Shown here piece by piece: positions 56,783-64,000 of a DNA stretch of 64,000 bases. The notes below the pieces were generated by a model. The model was not told where the DNA came from. It saw only the letters and a program-made list of their open reading frames with translations, and ran no database searches. This stretch comes from Laetiporus sulphureus 93-53 (taxonomy: Eukaryota; Basidiomycota; Agaricomycetes; Polyporales; Laetiporaceae), in assembly GCF_001632365.1 (NCBI RefSeq), contig NW_024468512.1, forward strand, positions 1,096,355-1,160,354, written 5' to 3'. Made by a program: the position numbers and the translations under genes. How positions within the stretch are numbered: position 1 is the stretch's first letter; the number at the start of each line of letters is the position of its first letter.

Positions 56783-59047
56783 TCACCGGATACCAGCGGT
56801 GGCTTTTTGGAGCGCACGCTTGATGCCCAACTGCGCCTTTCTGAGCTCATCAGCGGACGAGTCCTCAATTTCCAACTTCTCCAGCGCACGCGCGAGCTCA
56901 GCCTCGACCTGAGCTTTCGCTCCACGCTTGAGCTTCATGCCGATCTCCGGCGACGTGATGGTATTCTCAACCTGGTGGACGTAGCTCTCCAAATCGGACT
57001 TCGCCTCATGTCGAGCAGAGAAGTCCTTGTCCGCCTGCTTGAATTGTTCGGCATCCTTGATCATCTGATCAATCTCAGCAGATGAGAGGCGACCAACAGA
57101 GTTCGTGATGCCTACACGGAGGTCGTCAAAACATCCATGATGATACATGAGTGAACGCTTACTGATCTGAGCCTTGCGACCGGATGCACGGTCCTGCGCG
57201 GTGACCTTCAAAAGACCGTTGGCATCAACCTCGAAGGTGGTGACAAGCTCTGCCTGGCCACGGGGCATGGGGGGAATGCCGGTGAGCTCGAACTCGCCCA
57301 GCAGACGGTTGTCGCGGCACTGCGTCCGCTCACCCTCGTAGCTACCGACGGAAATCAGAAAGCATTTCAGTTTGTCACAGGATAAGGACGCACACAGGGA
57401 ACGTGACAGTGGTCTGGTTGTCCTCGACCGTGGTAAAGGTACGCGACTTGTTGGTAGGAATGGGAGTATTACGGGGAACGACAACACCGAAAATATCACC
57501 CTGCATGGCAACACCCAAGGAAAGAGGGGCGACGTCGAGAAGGAGGAGGTCGGCTGTCTTATCCGAGGTCTGACCCGTGAGCACAGCGGCCTGGACAGCA
57601 GCACCATACGCGACAGCCTCGTCAGGGTTGATGGACTTGTTCAACTGACGGCCACCGAAGAAGTCCGAGACCAAAGACTGAACCTTGGGGATACGCGTAG
57701 AACCTCCAACGAGAACAATATCGTCGACCTTCTCACGGGGCATTTTGGCATCTTTGAGCACCCGCTCAACAGGTTCGAGAGTCGACTTGAACTGTCTAGC
57801 GTTGATCTCCTCAAATCGAGCACGAGTGATGTTCGCGGAAAAGTCCTCGCCCTGTCATGTAGGTCAGTATCCGCAATGAGAGAAAGCTACTTCTCGACTT
57901 ACCTGGTAGAGCGAATCGACTTCGACCGTGGTCTGTGTTACGCTCGATAGCGTTCTCTTAGCACGCTCGCATGCACTCCGTAAACGCCTGAGAGCACGGG
58001 CATCCTCAGAGATATCGAGCCCGGTTTTCTTCTGGAATTCCTTCTTGAAGTGCTCCAACAAGTTGTTGTCGAAGTCCTCGCCACCGAGGTGAGTGTCGCC
58101 GGCTGTGGCCTTGACGGCGAACACTCCGCCAGTGATGTTCAGAAGGGAGACATCGAAGGTACCTCCACCGAGGTCGAAGATGAGAACGTTCTTCTCGGCG
58201 CTGCTCTGGCGATCGAGACCATATGCAATGGCAGCAGCAGTAGGCTCATTGATGATACGGAGCACCTCAAGGCCAGCAATGACACCGGCATCCTTGGTCG
58301 CTAAACGTTGAGAGTCATTGAAGTAAGCAGGCACACTATCAGATGCCGATGCATCAGATGGGATTCTCGAGGGTACTAGAAATGAGCAACATACGTGATG
58401 ACTGCCTTCTTCACGTTCTTGCCAAGCTTAGCCTCAGAGATCTCCTTCATCTTGGTGAGAACCATGGAGGAGATCTCCTGGGGACTGAAGGTCTTCTCCT
58501 CTCCGAGGTACTCAACTTTGATCAAGGGCGATCCGTCTTTTTCGATGACCTCGAAGGGCCAGTGGGTCATGTCCTGCAATATGACATGTCAATACACTGG
58601 TGGTAGCGATCATCGGAATCGCACTAACCTTCTTGACGTCCTCGTCACTGAAAACATCCTATCAGTTTGCAACACTACGGCAACTGCGCATGAACGTGCA
58701 ACACATACTCGAATCTCCTGCCAATCAGACGCTTTGCATCGAAAACGGTGTTGCGAGGATTCATGGCGGCCTGATTTTTAGCGGCGTCACCAATGAGACG
58801 CTCCTCAGTAGAGAAAGCGACGTAAGAGGGTGTCGTCCGGTTGCCCTCTACATCAAACATAAGCGTTACAATCTCACAAACGCATTTTATACTTACGATC
58901 ATTGGCAATGATCTCGACACGGTCATTTTGCCAGACACCCACACAACTGTGGGATTGTCAGACGCGATACGCGGCCCAAAAGCGCAACACGCACGAGTAG
59001 GTGGTTCCCAGGTCGATACCTACAGCGCCGTCGAACACGTCCTCCAT
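56783..59047 (-). CDS. SSB1: Ribosome-associated Hsp70, SSB type
   Basis: A cytosolic Hsp70 that binds nascent chains at the ribosome with the RAC complex. The start at 59047 gives [19 protein letters not shown]. The ATPase domain has the three signatures [20 protein letters not shown] and [15 protein letters not shown], with [20 protein letters not shown] between. The substrate domain includes [20 protein letters not shown], then [20 protein letters not shown]. The C-terminus ends [18 protein letters not shown] at 56783, with no EEVD or HDEL. This, with [18 protein letters not shown] and the short lid, marks the Ssb class. About seven introns. It is divergent from the mitochondrial uS2 gene. 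Confidence 0.93.
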
Positions 59048-59204
59048 TTTTGTTAAGAGAGAATGAACGGAAAAAGACAGGGAAGGAGATGGACGCGGTA
59101 CAGAAGATGACAAGCGGGCGTGCAGCAGAAAAAATCGATGCGGCTGAGGTAAGCTGTAGCGCGCATCGCAATTCGCCGCGAAACGCGCCCACGCACGCCG
59201 TACC
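59048..59204. promoter_or_regulatory. 157-bp divergent promoter, SSB Hsp70 / mitochondrial uS2
   Basis: Two start codons face away from each other across 157 bases. No specific element was assigned. Confidence 0.45.
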
Positions 59205-60193
59205 ATGTCTCTCTTGCAGGTCCGCTCGTTGTTTCCTGCAGCGGCGCGATATTCAAGACATGCGCCACGCCCAATCACTCTCCTGAGAACACAAAGGTCC
59301 CTGTTTGCCGATTCCTTCGAAGGAAAGCCTTTGGAAACCGAAGACGACTGGACAAAGTTCCAGCTCGAGCGCGCAGGATTCAAGTCTCTGAGTGCGTGCA
59401 TGGGCCTGTCTTCCCAGACGTTCTGCCATTGACGATGCCTTTAGTTGACCATTTCACTCCATATGGGTCAACGCAAACAAGGGACAACTCCTTCCAACCG
59501 CATCATAGCCTTCACAGACCAACGGCTCCCTCCGATGTCACGCTCTCTACATTGCTCGCATCTGGTGCTCATCTCGGACATGCTCAATCCCTGATGAACC
59601 CGAATTTTCTGCCGTACGCATATGGCGTTCGGGCAGGTATCACCATTGTCGATCTCGACCACACACTTCCCCTCTTACGCCGTGCAGCGCATGTTGTTCG
59701 CGGAGTGGCTTCGAAGGGGGGCACTATCGTGTTCGTCGGCACACGCCCAGACTTGCGGCCTGTTGTTCGCAAAGCTGCAGAGAGAATGGGACGAAGGGCG
59801 TATAACGTCGGGGAGAAGTGGCTACCAGGCACGCTGACGAACAAGGCCGTGATGTATGGCCCACAAGTTGTCAAATCTGAACAAGTCGTACCGGATCTCG
59901 TCATTCTGCTCAATCCTGTTCCCAATATGCATGCCATCCGAGAATGCGCAATTGAACACGTCCCCACGATCGCTATCATCGATACAAATGTCGACCCGCG
60001 TGTCGTAATGTACCCGATACCGGCAAACGACGAGAGCACTCGCACGGCGGAGCTTATTGCAGGTGTATTGAGTATAGCAGGGAGGGAGGGTGTAGCGCTT
60101 TACGAAGAGGACCTCAAGCGAAAATCTGTGCACACGGAAAAGCACCAGAAAAGGGTTGCTGGCCAGAAAAATGTACAGCGGCAGCATACATAG
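59205..60193 (+). CDS. MRP4: Mitochondrial small ribosomal subunit protein uS2
   Basis: The mitochondrial homologue of bacterial ribosomal protein S2. From 59205 the N-terminus MSLLQVRSLFPAAARYSRHA is a classic Arg/Ser-rich presequence. The single intron is best placed at 59392-59444 (53 nt, GTGCGT to TTTAG), joining FKSL to IDHFTPYGSTQT; a nearer acceptor would give an implausible 26-nt intron. The core has the S2 signatures LLASGAHLGHAQSLMNPNFL and YGVRAGITIVDLDHTLPLL, then GTIVFVGTRPDLRPVVRKAA, WLPGTLTN and VPTIAIIDTNVDP. The C-terminus is basic and ends at 60193. It converges closely with TRP2. Confidence 0.93.
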
Positions 60194-60271
60194 TATCACG
60201 ACTCAGTAACAGCCAATGAGCCTGTGCTCTGTATATCGTACCAGTACTCTATGTGTGCGAATTAGTCAGGT

Positions 60272-61996
60272 TCAACGGGTAACGGGAAACGACTGACTCT
60301 CAGCTTGTTCGAGCGCTCGAACGTTCCCTTTAAGCTTGTTGATGGTCTCGACGTACTCATCTTCCTCCACGCTATCGAAGACAATGCCTCCTCCGGCTTG
60401 CAAATATGCCACGCCATCCTTAAACACCATCGTTCGAATGGCAATGCACGTATCCATTTCGTCATCCGCGAAGTCAAATCGTCCAACTGCGCCAGCGTAA
60501 ACACCACGTCGTTGTTGCTCTAGCTCATAGACAAGCTCAACTGCTTTAATTTTGGGAGCTCCGGAGACAGTTCCCGCCGGGAAGATGGATCTAAATGCGT
60601 CAAACCTGAAAAAATGGCCAATCAGAGCTTGATGAACGTGAAACAATCAGGTGTAAAAGCCCGACCTTGTCTTGCCCTCGCGCAATTGTCCAGAGACTTG
60701 CGAGGTCAAATGCGTGACATGGCTGAAGTTCTCCAGTCGCATCAAGTGGTCAACTTTGACCGTCTTGGGTTGGCAGACCCGATTGACATCGTTCCTCGCC
60801 AGATCCACCAGCATGATATGCTCGGCCCTATCTTTCTCGGACGCCAACAGCTCCGCACCAAGCTTCTCGTCCTCTGACGATGTCTATATGAGCTGTCAGC
60901 ATTGGAATAAGACGGACAGTAACCGACCTTCGACCGTTTTTCCCCTGCGAATTGTCCCCGCAATGGCATGGTTGAATACCTTGTTCTTCTCGACTTTGCA
61001 AAGCGTTTCGGGGCTTGCACCTACTATCTGAAAGTCGCCGCAGTCGACATAGAACATGTAAGGGCTGGGATTCACCCGTCGCAGCTGTCGATATGCGTTG
61101 AAGGGATGCAAGGTCGTTGGCCGGGCGAGCCGCTGGGACGGCACGGCTTGAATTATGTCCCCGGCGACGATATGCTGCTTTAACGCCGCGACGAACCCTT
61201 CATAACCGGCCTTGCCCACGTTCGAGATAGCTTCTGCTCCGAGAACAATGGGACCTTGAGGCACTTCCGGGGTCACAGGGACAAGGACCATCTTGGCTAG
61301 CCTACGAGCCTTCGCGACTGCAGTCTGATAGATGAAGGACAGGTTGACAGCTCCTGTGTTCCCCGGGCAGAAGAGGTGTGAAACAACCTTCACTGTCTGG
61401 AACAGATGGTCGTAGATGAGGAGTGTGTCGACCAGCATGAACACCGCTTCGGGTATTCCCAATGGATCGCTCAACGGACGCTTGGTCTTGGGCTCAAAGT
61501 GTTGGATGCAGTCGTATGCAACGTATCCGATGGCACCGCCAGTGAATGTCGGTACTTCAGGTAGCTTCACGTAATTGTATAGCGCGAGTTCTTTCTGCAA
61601 CGCTGCCATAGGATCTCCCGTAATCTCTTCATTGGGACCTGTCTTTATGATCTTGAAAGGATCTGAGAGAGGATACTGAACAATTTCATGAGCATAGATC
61701 GTCTTGCCACTCACCGGCTCCAATGAAGCTATACCGCGCGAGATTCTCTCCTGCAACAACCGACTCCAGCAAGAAACTATACTTCGAGTCCTTCGCTATC
61801 CGCAAGTAGGCCACGCATGGTGTGAGAAGATCGCCAGGAAGTTCGACATAGACGGGGACGCAGTTTCCCCGTTTCTCGTTGAGGATGATTTGCTCAACGG
61901 TAGCCAACGGGGGATACGCCGGAAGTTTCTGCGCAGCGGTGACCTTGTGAGAAAGAACACATAAACTCAGGGAAGACAACTGACTTGAGGGTCCAT
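60272..61996 (-). CDS. TRP2: Anthranilate synthase component I
   Basis: Catalyses the first committed step of tryptophan synthesis, chorismate plus glutamine-derived ammonia to anthranilate, with the amidotransferase partner (Trp3-like, not in this window). Exon 1 is only MDPQ (start 61996), spliced to [20 protein letters not shown]. The N-terminal regulatory domain has [10 protein letters not shown] and ARYSFIGA, where Trp feedback acts in the family. The chorismate-binding domain shows [86 protein letters not shown] and [17 protein letters not shown]. It ends at 60272. Four or five introns. It is divergent from SHQ1. Confidence 0.93.
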
Positions 61997-62250
61997 GTCT
62001 TTGACCTTGCAGAGAGTGTCGCTGTGTTGGCAGCAGCGGAATAAGCCAGAACATATTTATCTGAAGTTTAGGGTCACCCATCAACCGGTGAAACTGATAC
62101 TGAGACATGTAGATTGTACAGCATTCCAGTTCACGTTCTGTTGTGTCGACCCGTTGTTCCACTGTGTCCAGAAATCTCCGGTCGACGACGTCTCAGTCGA
62201 GCATTCTGTGGCACTGATCATCGCAGCGCTCAACTCTTCTTGTGGCCACC
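61997..62250. promoter_or_regulatory. 254-bp divergent promoter, TRP2 / SHQ1
   Basis: The gap between two opposite start codons. The SHQ1 start has a strong context (GCCACCATG). I could not identify a GCN4-like TGACTC site with confidence. Confidence 0.4.
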
Positions 62251-63948
62251 ATGATCACTCCGCGTTTCTCTTGCAGTCAGACCGAAAGTTCCGTGATCGT
62301 CTCAATCTACTGCCCTTCCGTTCGAGTATGTCCAGCCTATCACTGTCAGAGGCTCAGTAATGGTACTGATGTGGCTCATCTCGGAAGTAGGCATCCGATG
62401 TCGAGATCCACATTGATGAGACTTTGTTCAGCATTCATGTCAACCCATATTTCCTGCGACTGACATTCTCGCATGCATTGCTGGGCGAAGACGAGTCTGC
62501 CGCAACATATGATCCCAGCACTGGCTATCTTACCGTGACCTTGCCGAAGGAGGTCAAGGGACAAGAATTCAAAGACCTGGATTTGCTAGCAAAACTTCTC
62601 GCTCCCCGTCCTCCAGAGGCGTCGTCCGCACAGCCGTTGATCGAGGTTCTTCATTCAGAAGATACAAACCAAGATGAAGATGAAGAACTGGCCGATAGAA
62701 CACGAGCTCTGACCTTGGAGCAGCGTCAGATTCTGGAGGGTGAGCTAATCCGCCGTAGCTCTCGTTTCATGACCACCTAAGTTATTCCCTAGCGGCACAA
62801 AATGACTGGCAGCTAATTCAGGAAGTTCAAGATCCTCTCCCGTCCTTGCACACAACAACTGAACGTCACTATGGGTTCCTGAATATGCATACGGGATTTT
62901 TGCGACATGTCGCCCACACCGAGAACGAAGTGAACGAACTTGGTCCTGATGCAGAGTCATATCTACTAGACGAACGACGGAAATGTCGTTTGCAACACGA
63001 GGAAGACAAATGGGACGAAGAACATTACATGTACGTGGAAAGCCGATTACGCTTTACGGAGAGACGACGTTTTCGCAGAGCCGACTTCATGGAAGACGAC
63101 TATATACAAGAACTCATTACATGGCCACATCCTGAGGCTACTCCTTCTGATGACTTTCTTTTCACTGAAAAAGAAAACATGACCATGCTTTGCCTGCCCC
63201 GCAAAGAATGTTCGTGTCTACGATGCGCAATTTAACTTGTGCTAATATATCTTGCAGATCTCGCCACTCCCATGCAAACGCGCCATCTCTATCTCACCTT
63301 GTTGACTTTGCTATTCTCATATGTGTACGAGACACGAACGACGCAGCACGATCCGACGCCAGAAAGTGCTTGGACCATCAGCGTTTTGACCCCAGCTTTC
63401 TCCGCGTTGGATCCACCACCTTACATGGACGAGTCGCCGCTGTCAGATCCGTTAAAGTTTGACGTAGCAGCATTGACGGCAACGTTCACGGCCTCATACC
63501 GCCGCTCACTCGCGTTCCCGCTATACCGGTCGTTCGCGTTAGCCGAGAAATGCCGTGCAGACGTCGCCGCGATCCTTGCAAGAGGGAAACGCGTGGTCAC
63601 CCGCTGCCTTCTCGAGATGAAGCACATTCTCGACCATCACGAGGTGTATTATGTGTATAGCAAAGTATGGGTGGAGGATTTCTGTGTATGGATGCTTGCA
63701 TATGCCAGGTGATGCCGGAACTTCACTTGGTGCCCCAAAAATTATGGCTGATCTCTTGGCGGCTCTAGTGATGACGTGTTGAGGGAACTATCGCAAGCCG
63801 TCATCGGGTTCAAGATGCAGAAGATCTCGGTCGGCTGGGATCTAGAGGAGCTGGAGACTTCAGCCCGTGAGGCGATGGAGGGAGAGCCAGATAGCGACGA
63901 TCAGTCGGAAGACGAGATCGAGCGCATGTTACCTGCACCTCTGTGACG
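62251..63948 (+). CDS. SHQ1: SHQ1, H/ACA snoRNP assembly chaperone
   Basis: Shq1 binds Cbf5/dyskerin and prevents its RNA binding until H/ACA snoRNPs (and telomerase in some species) are assembled. The start at 62251 gives MITPRFSCSQTESSVIVSIY, the CS (p23-like) domain. This continues as IHVNPYFLRLTFSHALLGED and YDPSTGYLTVTLPKEVKG after an intron. The C-terminal SHQ1 domain reads ERHYGFLNMHTGFLRHVAH, SRLRFTERRRFRRADFMEDD, IQELITWPHPE, MQTRHLYLTLLTLLFSYVYE, SYRRSLAFPLYRSFALAEK, LEMKHILDHHEVYYVYSKV and WVEDFCVWMLAYAR. It ends with an acidic tail at 63948. About five introns. Motif order and size fit the family. Confidence 0.92.
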
Positions 63949-64000
63949 CTAATGCGCACATAGTATCGGTGAAATTCCCAAACCTTGCCGCTGCATTTGG

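Noticed and set aside
59385..59450. Apparent frameshift between the presequence and body of mitochondrial uS2
   Set aside because: A 53-nt intron with good donor and acceptor (59392-59444) restores the frame and gives the expected IDHFTPYGSTQT sequence.

Overview
The window reads as nuclear DNA of a filamentous basidiomycete, most likely an Agaricomycete (Polyporales would fit, but that is inference). The reasons are compact genes broken by many 45-60 nt GT-AG introns, eukaryotic housekeeping genes (TEL2, CAF-1, RFC, SPC24, SSB-type Hsp70, SHQ1), basidiomycete membrane families (DUF6533/DUF6534-like), a velvet pair and fungal metallothioneins. No tRNA, rRNA or CRISPR was found.

Layout. 0-9 kb: two tandem Tpo/DHA1-type MFS transporters (the first cut by the left edge), a divergent cytosolic 5'-nucleotidase-like phosphoesterase with a His-rich tail, and a small membrane protein. 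9.7-16 kb: poorly resolved coding-like remnants around one intron-dense DUF6534-like membrane protein gene. 16.5-19.9 kb: TEL2. 20.6-35.3 kb: a large inverted duplication. Its arms of about 5.1 and 5.5 kb each carry an almost identical gene for an unrecognised protein of about 1,050 residues. They flank a 4 kb core holding a mitochondrial D-lactate dehydrogenase and a BMT2-like 25S rRNA methyltransferase, and the extra length of the right arm is two additional 195-bp tandem repeat units. 35.7-44.5 kb: two tiny three-exon metallothionein genes flank a tandem segmental duplication that carries two velvet-domain regulator genes. 44.5-51 kb: gene-poor, with one DUF6533-like membrane protein gene. 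51-64 kb: a dense housekeeping block of SPC24, CAF-1 large subunit, RFC2-type clamp-loader subunit, SSB Hsp70, mitochondrial uS2, anthranilate synthase component I and SHQ1.

How genes relate. CAF-1 and the RFC subunit are transcribed divergently from a 136-bp gap; both work through PCNA. The SSB Hsp70 (nascent chains) and mitochondrial uS2 share a 157-bp gap, and TRP2 and SHQ1 a 254-bp gap. The most unusual parts are the inverted duplication, whose gene bodies look more alike than their promoters (suggesting gene conversion), and the metallothionein/velvet neighbourhood, whose tiny genes are easy to miss. Gene ends were set by reading frames, splice signals and family resemblance. No transcript or database evidence was available.
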